A DNA stretch of 64,000 nucleotides, taken from Candidatus Obscuribacter phosphatis (lineage in GTDB: Bacteria; Cyanobacteriota; Vampirovibrionia; Obscuribacterales; Obscuribacteraceae). Position numbers and translations under genes: made by a program. Under the pieces are notes generated by a model that saw only the letters and a list, made by a program, of their open reading frames with translations, was not told where the DNA came from and ran no database searches. This document shows positions 35,679 through 43,525 of this stretch, piece by piece. The stretch is taken from positions 3,148,374 through 3,212,373 of the forward strand of contig MOYA01000001.1 in the NCBI GenBank assembly GCA_001899315.1, written 5' to 3'. Position 1 is the first letter of the stretch, and every line of letters starts with the position of its first letter.

Positions 35679-38129
35679 ATGAACAGAGTTTTCAAAAGGC
35701 GAAAGATTGCGTTAAGAGGCAAATCTCTCGCCTTTTGTGTATCTATTTGTGCAGCCCTGAGTTCCTATATATGGATAGCTGGGCAAGCACCGGCGCTGGC
35801 CCAGGTTAGCCTGGTCAACACACTGCTTGATACAGCCCAAATTGAATATAACAAGGGCAGCTATCAGTCAGCTTTATCGGTGAGCGAAAGAGCCCTGGAA
35901 ACAGCCAAAGAGCTAAAGGGTCAACCCTTTTTGCAAGCCAAGGCACTCTTGAATGTGGCCAGCACTCTCACCGCCCTTGGTCGCTACAAAGAAGCAGAAG
36001 AGCACTATAAGAGCTTGATGGCTCTCTTAGAAGCAAACAAGCTTATCTATACCGAGGCAGGACTGCTTGCCTTCAATAACTATGCTTCGCAAGCCCAGTC
36101 GCTCGGGCGTTACACCGAAGCTTCGGCACTTTTGAGCAAGGCCGTTAGCATCGGTGATTCCAGTTTTGGACCACTGTCTATGCAAAACGTGCTGAGCATA
36201 AACAACTTGGCTGCGCTCTATTTAGGTTGGGGCAAGCAAGACGAAGCGGTGCCCCTGATTGAGCGCGCCGCCAAAATTGCCAAAACGCCCAAGGGCAAGA
36301 AATCAATCGCCCTGCCTTATGCTCTCTGTAACGCCGCAAAATTAGCTGAGCTTAGAGGCAATTACAAACAATCGGAAGAACTCTGCCAACAGGCGCTCTT
36401 AGCCACCAAAGCCATTTTCGGCGAAAAGCATCCCTATGTTGCCTTGGTCTACAAAAATGGTCTAGCCCAGACAGCAGTAAAAAACCAAGACTATGAAACC
36501 GCCGAAAAGTATCTTGCTTTTGCCCTAGAAATAGACCAAAAAGCCAACGGTACCGAGTCGCTTACCTATGCCGACACCTTGGTTACTTTGGCAGACATTG
36601 AAAGCAAAGCCGGTAAGTACACCAAAGCCATGGAACACTTAGAAAAGGCGAAAGCCATTTATAAAGCGGTTTTGGCCGGCAACGACACAATCAATTCTAT
36701 TGCCGCAGATGTAACCGAAGGCAGCATAGAAAGCCGCTTGGGCAATTATGACAGTGCCATAGAAAAGCTCAATTCTTCCCTCTTAAAAGTGAAAGCCATA
36801 TTGGGCAACAGTCACATCTTTGTCGCCAAGCTTTATAAAGAAATCGCCGAAGCCGAGTCTTTTCACAATCCTAAACTAGCCACTGAAAGAATCGAGGAGG
36901 CGCTGAACAGCGCCCGCAACAGCGTCGCCAAGACCAATCCAGACTTCATCGACATCGAAAGAACGGCAGGGCGAATCTATCGCCTCGCCGGCATGAACGA
37001 CAAAGCGAGAACCTATCTAGAAGACGCCCTGGCTAATGCTCAAGTTTGTTTCTCAGCAGAATCATTGGCCAGCCTTTCTATTCAAAGAGAGCTAGCCAAT
37101 TTAGAAGAAGACCTTGGCGAGAACCAGAAAGCCTGCGAACGGCTTAAATCTGTAATCAGTCAAATCGAGAAAAATCACGGCGCCGAAAGCCCGCTCTTGA
37201 TAGCAGATCTGCAAGACTTGGCAGAGCTGCAAAAGCGGCTAAACCAGGGTGAGGAAGCACGAGCAAATATAAATCGTGCCGCCGCCCTCTTGGAAAAGAT
37301 GCCGGGAGCAAGCGAACAAACAGCAGTCAAGCTCGATCTCAAGGCTGGTTCCAACAAGCCAATTACAGACAAGTGGGCTCTGGTCGTCGGCATCAGCAAT
37401 TTTAGAGATTCATCCATCAATCTCAAGTATGCCGCCAAAGACGCCACCGACTTTGCTAATTTTCTCACCCAGAAAGCCGGCTTTAAAAAAGACCATGTCA
37501 AATTGCTCTTAAACGATAACGCCACTAGAGACGGTATCATTCGCAACATGGGCGAGAACTGGCTCGGGCGCCTAGCCAACCCAGACGACCTTGTCGTAGT
37601 CTATGTTTCCAGCCATGGCTCACCCTCAAACGATGCCGCCGACGGCGTCAATTTCTTAGTTGCCCATGATACAAATAAAGACAGCTTGGTCTCCACCGGC
37701 ATTCCCATGCAGTGGCTCAGCAAAATGGTGAAAGAGCAAGTTCATTCAAATAGAGTCGTCTTGATTCTAGATGTCTGCCACAGTGCAGCCGCTTCCGGCG
37801 CCAAAGGCTTGATCAAGCAGCCGGCCAATACGCCCGAGACTCTAAAAATCGGCGAAGGACAGCTTGTCATCTGCTCATCCAGCAAAGATCAAGTAAGCTG
37901 GGAGTCAAAGAATTATCCCAATAGCGTCTTCACCCGTAAACTGATAGAAGCCCTGAGCGAGGCACCTCGCCCGGTGACTGAAGCTTTTGAACAAATGAAA
38001 GACGATGTGCAGAAAGAAGTCTTACGAGATCGAGCCAGCCTGCAAACACCAATTCTCTGGAGCAAACAGTGGCTGGGTAGCCCACCCGTACTTTCGGTAC
38101 AGCCGGTGGCACCGAGGCAGGGTCTCTGA
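35679..38129 (+). CDS. Exported TPR-caspase (C14) protein
   Basis: An 816-residue protein starting 12 bp after hisC. A signal peptide or N-terminal anchor is at about 15-42. Some ten TPR units span 45-535 (YQSALSVSERALETAKEL, YKEAEEHYKSLMALLEA). The caspase domain is at about 555-800: KWALVVGISNF, catalytic His646 in SSHGSP and Cys700 in DVCHSAA. The TPR array probably senses or recruits partners that gate the peptidase, as in TPR-CHAT systems, but that is analogy. It is followed 8 bp downstream by a kinase gene. The core is very similar to the caspase at 21374. Confidence 0.9.
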   Translation: MNRVFKRRKIALRGKSLAFCVSICAALSSYIWIAGQAPALAQVSLVNTLLDTAQIEYNKGSYQSALSVSERALETAKELKGQPFLQAKALLNVASTLTALGRYKEAEEHYKSLMALLEANKLIYTEAGLLAFNNYASQAQSLGRYTEASALLSKAVSIGDSSFGPLSMQNVLSINNLAALYLGWGKQDEAVPLIERAAKIAKTPKGKKSIALPYALCNAAKLAELRGNYKQSEELCQQALLATKAIFGEKHPYVALVYKNGLAQTAVKNQDYETAEKYLAFALEIDQKANGTESLTYADTLVTLADIESKAGKYTKAMEHLEKAKAIYKAVLAGNDTINSIAADVTEGSIESRLGNYDSAIEKLNSSLLKVKAILGNSHIFVAKLYKEIAEAESFHNPKLATERIEEALNSARNSVAKTNPDFIDIERTAGRIYRLAGMNDKARTYLEDALANAQVCFSAESLASLSIQRELANLEEDLGENQKACERLKSVISQIEKNHGAESPLLIADLQDLAELQKRLNQGEEARANINRAAALLEKMPGASEQTAVKLDLKAGSNKPITDKWALVVGISNFRDSSINLKYAAKDATDFANFLTQKAGFKKDHVKLLLNDNATRDGIIRNMGENWLGRLANPDDLVVVYVSSHGSPSNDAADGVNFLVAHDTNKDSLVSTGIPMQWLSKMVKEQVHSNRVVLILDVCHSAAASGAKGLIKQPANTPETLKIGEGQLVICSSSKDQVSWESKNYPNSVFTRKLIEALSEAPRPVTEAFEQMKDDVQKEVLRDRASLQTPILWSKQWLGSPPVLSVQPVAPRQGL

Positions 38130-38137
38130 CAAACTCG

Positions 38138-39094
38138 ATGAAGAAAGCTAGTTCGCGTCTGCGTATCAACGAGGGGCAAACTTTCGCCGGGCGTTATCGC
38201 ATTCTTGAGCGAATTGGGCGCGGGGGCTTGAGCGTAGTCTATAAGGCAGAATGTCTTGAAGATCAAAAACTTGTGGCGGTCAAGCTTTATCTGCCCAAGC
38301 TCAATCTAGACTTTGAAAAGGCTCAAAATTTGGCGAGCAGCAATGCCGACCTAGATAAGCGCATCGTGCCCCTCATCGAATTTGGTTTTGATGAACCGGC
38401 AAAATTACACTATGCCGTCATGCCCTATATACAAGGGCAGACCCTAACCGATCTAATCTTGCTAAAGGGGCGCCTAGACGAAGGCGAAGCCGTACTCTTC
38501 CTCACCGAAATAGCTTCGGTGATCAAAGCCGCCCACGACTGCGGTATCACCCATGGTGACATAAATCCAGGCAATATTATCATCTGCGAAACAAGAGAAG
38601 CCGAAGCTCCGGTACTAAAGCTAATTGACTTCGCTGTTCATAGCACCGAAAACACAGAGCTGATTGGCTCACCTTCTTTTATGAGCCCAGAGCAGTGTCA
38701 GGGCAAGGTAGGCGGCAAGGCAAGCGATATTTATGCCTTAGGTTCCCTCTTGTACTATTTAGTAACCGGCAATCCGCCCTTTCAAGAAGCAACGGCCGAA
38801 GCGATCATCTTAAGTAAGCTGGCCGGCAAGCATCCGCCCTTTGAAGCCATGCCTTTCACGAGCCACGTGAAAAGCATTTTCCGCCGCACTCTCAAAAGGA
38901 AAAAAGAAGAGCGCTATGAGAGTGTCGATGAACTCCTGCAAGATTTAGCCTTAGCCAAAGGTTCAATAAACATTGAAAACGCTCAGTTAGCCAAGGGGCA
39001 TGAAAAGAGACTACCGCCCCAGCTAAAGATTGCCATGCTGCTTGCTTTGGCTTGTATCGCCTATGCCATGGTCAACCTCATAGGTAGGCACTAA
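38138..39094 (+). CDS. Ser/Thr protein kinase with C-terminal membrane anchor
   Basis: A 318-residue protein. The Gly-rich loop is RIGRGGLSVVYKA, the ATP-binding Lys is Lys49 (VAVK) and the catalytic loop is HGDINPGN (Asp141), so it is a non-RD kinase with Gly in place of Arg. The DFG motif is changed to DFA (164-166). APE-like SPEQ and DIYALGSLLYYLVTG are present. A hydrophobic helix at about 294-313 would anchor it in the membrane. It is probably co-transcribed with the TPR-caspase gene, so it may act in the same signalling path. Confidence 0.87.
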   Translation: MKKASSRLRINEGQTFAGRYRILERIGRGGLSVVYKAECLEDQKLVAVKLYLPKLNLDFEKAQNLASSNADLDKRIVPLIEFGFDEPAKLHYAVMPYIQGQTLTDLILLKGRLDEGEAVLFLTEIASVIKAAHDCGITHGDINPGNIIICETREAEAPVLKLIDFAVHSTENTELIGSPSFMSPEQCQGKVGGKASDIYALGSLLYYLVTGNPPFQEATAEAIILSKLAGKHPPFEAMPFTSHVKSIFRRTLKRKKEERYESVDELLQDLALAKGSINIENAQLAKGHEKRLPPQLKIAMLLALACIAYAMVNLIGRH

Positions 39095-39308
39095 AGACTT
39101 GCTTTGTGTCAAAACTCGATTTGAGTAAGCAGAGCTACAGCTATCTGTTGAGGCTCTAAATCTGCTTTCGCGATTCTTTCAAAACCCGCAAAGCAAGCCG
39201 GAACAAACTTGCCAAGAGAAAAACCTAATCAGATCTTAAAACCAGCTAAACTTAGCAAAAACGGCATTACTATTGCATTTGTCACACACCACTCCTCGGA
39301 GTCGAATA

Positions 39309-39788
39309 ATGCAAACCACAGCAATCAAAAAAACAGTCGTTGAAGCCACCTGGAATCTCGCTCAAGTTCAACAAGAAGCAGCTCGCGAAATCGGCACTCA
39401 ATTTGCCACCATCATGAGCATTCTTCCCCAGTACGGCGTAAAGGCTGTAGAAGAGTTTCGCTCCGCTATGCAAGCCAAAAAACTTGCCCATCTTCACACC
39501 CTCGGTATCAAAACCCCTTATGAACTCGTCAAAGCCACAGCTGAATTCGAAACCAATGTTTTCGGCAGCAAAATTGAAATCTGGGGCGACGAGAAAGAAG
39601 CCGGCATGACCTATCTTTCCTGCGGCATGTGGGAAGCTATGAACAAAGTCACCACAATGACCAAAGAGCAGCAAGATGAAATGGCCAAAGGTTGGGAAAC
39701 CTGCGTAACCACCATGGCTACCAAACTCGGCTACACCGCCAAGCTTGAAATGACCGAAACCGCCTGCACCATTACTTACACCAAGTAA
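39309..39788 (+). CDS. Small soluble protein of unknown function
   Basis: 159 residues from the ATG at 39309, chosen for the GGAG eight bases upstream. It is acidic/helical, with the C-terminal part KEQQDEMAKGWETCVTTMATKLGYTA. The codon use is biased towards well-used codons, as in highly expressed genes. No family is recognised. It is followed by two terminator hairpins, which suggests a separately transcribed unit. Confidence 0.65.
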   Translation: MQTTAIKKTVVEATWNLAQVQQEAAREIGTQFATIMSILPQYGVKAVEEFRSAMQAKKLAHLHTLGIKTPYELVKATAEFETNVFGSKIEIWGDEKEAGMTYLSCGMWEAMNKVTTMTKEQQDEMAKGWETCVTTMATKLGYTAKLEMTETACTITYTK

Positions 39789-39813
39789 TTTCCAGCAGCA
39801 CCTGAAATCCCAA

Positions 39814-39890
39814 AGAAGAGAGAGCCCTAGGGCTCTCTCTTCTTGTATTTTGTGAATCAAAGAGAGCTTCGCTCTCTCTTCTTGTATTTT
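39814..39890 (+). terminator. Two duplicated terminator hairpins
   Basis: AAGAGAGAGCCC/GGGCTCTCTCTT (39816-39841) and AGAGAGC/GCTCTCT (39861-39877) are each followed by TCTTGTATTTT, repeated with a 39-bp period. The second is a shortened duplicate of the first. Confidence 0.75.
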
Positions 39891-39896
39891 CAACAA

Positions 39897-39931
39897 CAAT
39901 AAAAGAGAGCGCCCCTGATGGAGCGCTCTCT
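39897..39931 (-). terminator. Terminator of hpd
   Basis: AGAGAGCGC/GCGCTCTCT stem with a ten-base loop. On the minus strand it is followed by TTTTATTG, placed 26 bp after the hpd stop. Confidence 0.75.
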
Positions 39932-39956
39932 CGATTTAGCTTTGAAGATGCTCTCT

Positions 39957-41081
39957 TTAGAGATTGCCTCTTTGTGCTTGTTCTCTTTCAATCGATTCAA
40001 AGAGAGCCATGAAATTACCTTTACCGAAACCTGTGGCACCCTTGCGTTGAATGATTTCAAAGAAGAGTGTCGGTCTATCTTGCACCGGCTTGGTGAAAAT
40101 CTGCAGCAAATAGCCTTCCGATTCGCGGTCGACAAGAATACCCAACTTTGCTAGTTCGTTGATGTCTTCATCAATCTCGCCCACTCTTTCTTTCAGAGTT
40201 TCATAATAGGTCATGGGCACGGTCAAAAATTCTATGCCGCGCTTGCGCAACTCGCCCACCGTTTTGATGATATCGCGGGTGGTGATGGCAATATGCTGCA
40301 CGCCGGGCGCATTGTAATAGTCAATATATTCTTGAATTTGAGACTTGCGCAGACCTTGCTCGTAAGGCTCGTTGATAGGCATCTTAATTGTGCCGCTCTT
40401 GTTTGCCATTACTTTTGAGACAAGCGCTGAATATTTGGTGCTGATATCTTCGGCATCGAAATATTGGAAGATATGGAAGCCGAAAATCTGACTGTAGAAG
40501 TCGACCCACTTTTGCAAATTGTCGGCCTCGACATTACCGACGATGTGATCGATATGAACCAAGCCGGTGCTGTTGCCGCTCTTACCAAGGATAGTCTTGA
40601 AGCCAGGTGCGAAACCTTTATAGTTGCTTCTGTCTATGAAAGTGTGGATGGTGTCGCCATAAGTAGCAACAGCAGCCGAAACATAGGTGCCGTGCTCATC
40701 TTCCACTACTTTGGGGGCATAAATGCTCTTGGCACCGCGAGAGACAGCGGTTTCATACGAGGCTTTTACATCTCTGACACGCATGCCGATGCTTTTCACA
40801 CCGTCGCCGTGTTCTTTGACGTGCTCGGCGACTTCAGTAGAAGCATTCATCGAACCGGTGAGAACAATTTTGACATGGTCTTGTTCAAGCACATAAGAGA
40901 CCATATCGCGGCTGCCGGTCTCAAGACCTCGATAACCGACGATATCGAAGCCGAAGCCACGGTTATAGTAGTAACAGGCTTGCAGGGCATTGCCCACATA
41001 AAACTCGACATAGTCGAAACCGTCGATATTTATTTCTTGCACCGGGTTCTCTTCTTTGACTTTGGTAGCTTCTTTTGCCAT
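39957..41081 (-). CDS. hpd: 4-hydroxyphenylpyruvate dioxygenase
   Basis: 374 residues from the ATG at 41081 with GAGG six bases upstream. The enzyme converts 4-hydroxyphenylpyruvate to homogentisate in tyrosine breakdown or tocopherol/plastoquinone synthesis. The three iron ligands are visible: His179 (VHIDHI), His263 (GVQHIA) and Glu342 (FFEIIQRKG). Length and the C-terminal FGKGNF-x-ALFE match the family. No homogentisate enzyme is nearby. Confidence 0.95.
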   Translation of the reverse strand: MAKEATKVKEENPVQEINIDGFDYVEFYVGNALQACYYYNRGFGFDIVGYRGLETGSRDMVSYVLEQDHVKIVLTGSMNASTEVAEHVKEHGDGVKSIGMRVRDVKASYETAVSRGAKSIYAPKVVEDEHGTYVSAAVATYGDTIHTFIDRSNYKGFAPGFKTILGKSGNSTGLVHIDHIVGNVEADNLQKWVDFYSQIFGFHIFQYFDAEDISTKYSALVSKVMANKSGTIKMPINEPYEQGLRKSQIQEYIDYYNAPGVQHIAITTRDIIKTVGELRKRGIEFLTVPMTYYETLKERVGEIDEDINELAKLGILVDRESEGYLLQIFTKPVQDRPTLFFEIIQRKGATGFGKGNFMALFESIEREQAQRGNL

Positions 41082-41317
41082 GACCAACCTCGTTTTCTTG
41101 TCGCTTTTTGCAAAGCAAAAATTTAAATGATAAGACCGGCTGAAGCCGCGTTGAACTTCGCCTATCTATTTGATATCGACATTGTACTTCCAAATTTCTT
41201 AAGAATCAGCCTGACATGCAGATCTTAGTCAAAACTAAGCAAAGCGCAATTGCCGCTACAGCAAAAGAAAAGGGCTACTCTAATCGTGCAGGGTAGCAAG
41301 TCTTACCGAAAGACCAG

Positions 41318-41992
41318 TTATTTTCCCTCTTTACTCTTAGCTGCCGGCTTGGCTTGTTTGCCTTCCGCCAGCGCCTTCTTAAACTCCAAAGCTTCTTTGT
41401 GATCAGGGCGTATCTTCAAGCAAGATTCAAGCAATTTCTGCCCTTCGGCAGAGTTTTTGTCTTGGCACAAAAGACAATAAGCCAAGCCAAAATCAAACGG
41501 TTCGCGAAAAATATCATCGCCGCCGCTCTTTTCAATTAGCTTGCGATAGAGCGGAATCGCCTCGTCAAAACGACCGGTTTCGCGCAGGGCATCAGCCAAG
41601 CGATAACGGTGCATCATGCTGTATTCGTTACCCGCCGCCGCCTTGCGAAAATGCACCAGGGCTTCTTCTTTTTTGCCGAAATGATCTTTGACCTGACCGA
41701 GCATAAGCTCTATGGTCTGCACTGCCGGATAGCGTTTTTGCAAGTCTTCCAACTTGGCTACTGCGCCCTTCTCATCACCTTTGAGAGCCTGGCGCCAGGC
41801 TTCCACACATTTGGTCGAGACCTCTTCTTCCATGGCCATATTGACCTGAAATAGTGAAGGACTAGTGGCTTGTTGCTCGCCTTTCTGCACCTGAGTGAGA
41901 TGCATACCCTCGGTCTGAACCTGACCGCTGCAACCGCTCAAAAGAAAAACAGAAATTACTGAAATCGAGGCAAGGACAGAGTATTTTTTCAT
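41318..41992 (-). CDS. TPR lipoprotein
   Basis: A 224-residue protein. The N-terminus MKKYSVLASISVISVFLLSGC ends in a lipobox (LSGC), so Cys21 is probably lipidated and the protein membrane-attached. Helical repeats (about 60-200; KKEALVHFRKAAAGN, FDEAIPLYRKLIEKS) are TPR-like. It lies 50 bp from the next TPR gene in the same direction, so the two may form an operon. Confidence 0.82.
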   Translation of the reverse strand: MKKYSVLASISVISVFLLSGCSGQVQTEGMHLTQVQKGEQQATSPSLFQVNMAMEEEVSTKCVEAWRQALKGDEKGAVAKLEDLQKRYPAVQTIELMLGQVKDHFGKKEEALVHFRKAAAGNEYSMMHRYRLADALRETGRFDEAIPLYRKLIEKSGGDDIFREPFDFGLAYCLLCQDKNSAEGQKLLESCLKIRPDHKEALEFKKALAEGKQAKPAAKSKEGK

Positions 41993-42044
41993 TTATATCT
42001 CATCATGCTGGGCATGCTGCATATTGAGCACACTACAAGCAAAC

Positions 42045-42761
42045 TTAAGGAAGTAAGGTGGCATGACCAAATCCTTGCATAACTCTAGGCTCTTTCACCT
42101 TAGAAATAGAAAGGTCTCGGTTTAGAGTGGTCTCGGGCAAGGGCGGCGGCGCAGTTTCCATTTGTTCATCGGTGATATGCGACTGTTTGTCGAGAGCGTG
42201 CGAATCTTTAGCCTTAGCCTGCATCAGTCTAATGCGGTTGCTTACCTTTTGAGAGTATTTTTCGGGCACTTCGTTGTTGTAGACCATATCTATCAAGACC
42301 TTGGCCGCCTCGAAGTAATCACCTTTCTTTTCATAAAGCTCAGAAAGCGCCACACGCAAAAGCAGATCTTTTGGCCTTTCATCTTTTAGATAATTGAGAC
42401 GACCTAAAGCTTCATCGACAATATGCTTATCGCTGGCAATGACGGCAATCTGGTGGTAAGCATGATAGAAAGTCGGCTCGCTCTCAGTCACTTGCAAATA
42501 CTCGCGGGCAGCTTCTTTCATTTGCCCAGAGCGGCGCAAAGCTTCAGCCAGACTGAAGCGCAATTTGGCATCGCCTGGTTCAGACTCAACTTTTGCTTTG
42601 AGGGCGGCAATCTCTTCCGCTGTTGGCTTTGCAACTACAGCACCAGCCTTGGTTTGGGCATGATGGGTGCTTTGAGCCCTTGCCTCTTCGCCCAGCACCA
42701 GACCGGCTACAAGCGCCAGTACAAGCAAAGCTGATTTATTTCTCTCTTTTTCCAAGGTCAT
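42045..42761 (-). CDS. Exported TPR protein
   Basis: 238 residues from the ATG at 42761; the upstream TTG at 42785 is less likely. A signal peptide is at about 8-30 (SALLVLALVAGLVLGEEARAQ). TPR-like pairs occupy about 45-165 (LRFSLAEALRRSGQMKEAAREYLQV). The C-terminal tail is charged/Pro-rich. It is probably periplasmic and in an operon with the lipoprotein downstream. Confidence 0.75.
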   Translation of the reverse strand: MTLEKERNKSALLVLALVAGLVLGEEARAQSTHHAQTKAGAVVAKPTAEEIAALKAKVESEPGDAKLRFSLAEALRRSGQMKEAAREYLQVTESEPTFYHAYHQIAVIASDKHIVDEALGRLNYLKDERPKDLLLRVALSELYEKKGDYFEAAKVLIDMVYNNEVPEKYSQKVSNRIRLMQAKAKDSHALDKQSHITDEQMETAPPPLPETTLNRDLSISKVKEPRVMQGFGHATLLP

Positions 42762-42812
42762 CTCTACCACCAAATTGAGACCCAATTGTAACCCCAGAGG
42801 CCAAGTATTAGC

Positions 42813-43034
42813 CTAGGCGCGCTTAATGAGCACTCTAAAACTCTTATCGGTTTGTTCTTCAGTGCTCTCAATCAAGTGTCCTTCACTCTTTACCGACTCT
42901 GAAACACTTTCCACCGGCTCACCGGGATCTAAGTAGACGCACAGAAGAGCGCCTGGTTCCATCTTGTCGAGTTTCAGGCGAGTCTTCACAAAGTTCATGG
43001 GGCATTTCACCCCTCGCAAATCTAGTTCTTCCAT
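42813..43034 (-). CDS. TusA-family sulfur-carrier protein
   Basis: A 73-residue protein, the normal TusA length. LDLRGVKCPMNFVKTRLKL holds the active-site Cys in CPM, where TusA proper has CPxP. The family relays persulfide sulfur to tRNA thiolation, molybdopterin or sulfur oxidation. A Cys-rich gene 50 bp upstream is probably in the same operon. The exact branch is undetermined. Confidence 0.85.
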   Translation of the reverse strand: MEELDLRGVKCPMNFVKTRLKLDKMEPGALLCVYLDPGEPVESVSESVKSEGHLIESTEEQTDKSFRVLIKRA

Positions 43035-43083
43035 TTTTTGCTTTAGTCAGTTCTTTATTTGGTCATTTACTTTTCAGGTTCTC

Positions 43084-43395
43084 TTAAAGACCTGGGCCAA
43101 AGCATACTGCAGGCAAGCAGCCGCCGGGGTTAGGACAATAGCTTCTGTCGCAGTAACGAATCCACTCTTTGTGAAAACATTCGCGCCCTTGAATATACTG
43201 CGAAAGCTTGACCAGCAGGTCTTCGGCACTGCTCTCGTTCTCTTGGGCAAGACAGGGCAAACACAGCAAAGTCTCGTCTTCGCCCAAAGCCAAATTAAGT
43301 ACCTGCTGCCTCAAACAGATGGCAACCCGACAGCGGGCGCAAACCACAGGCAGCCCTTCTATTAAAATCTCTTTAGCTTCTTTACGGTCGCTCAT
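43084..43395 (-). CDS. Cys-rich protein beside the TusA-like gene
   Basis: A 103-residue protein with ten Cys, in pairs (VCARCRVAIC, CLPC, ECFHKEWIRYC, SYCPNPGGCLPAVCFG). The arrangement suggests zinc or Fe-S binding. It lies just upstream of the TusA-like gene on the same strand, so a role in sulfur or metal handling is likely but unproven. No signal peptide. Confidence 0.6.
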   Translation of the reverse strand: MSDRKEAKEILIEGLPVVCARCRVAICLRQQVLNLALGEDETLLCLPCLAQENESSAEDLLVKLSQYIQGRECFHKEWIRYCDRSYCPNPGGCLPAVCFGPGL

Positions 43396-43525
43396 ATTGG
43401 GGAAATCACGTAGTCGGATAGGGAATCTTACCTTACTAAAAAGACTATAAAACGTTAATCTAGCCCCGGGTTGCCAAGAGAAGGCAATTGCTCAACAGGC
43501 GTGTTCGGCAAGGGGTCAACTAGTT

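Noticed and set aside
40464-41126. 220-codon plus-strand frame
   Set aside because: Antisense to hpd, where iron-ligand motifs prove the minus-strand gene.
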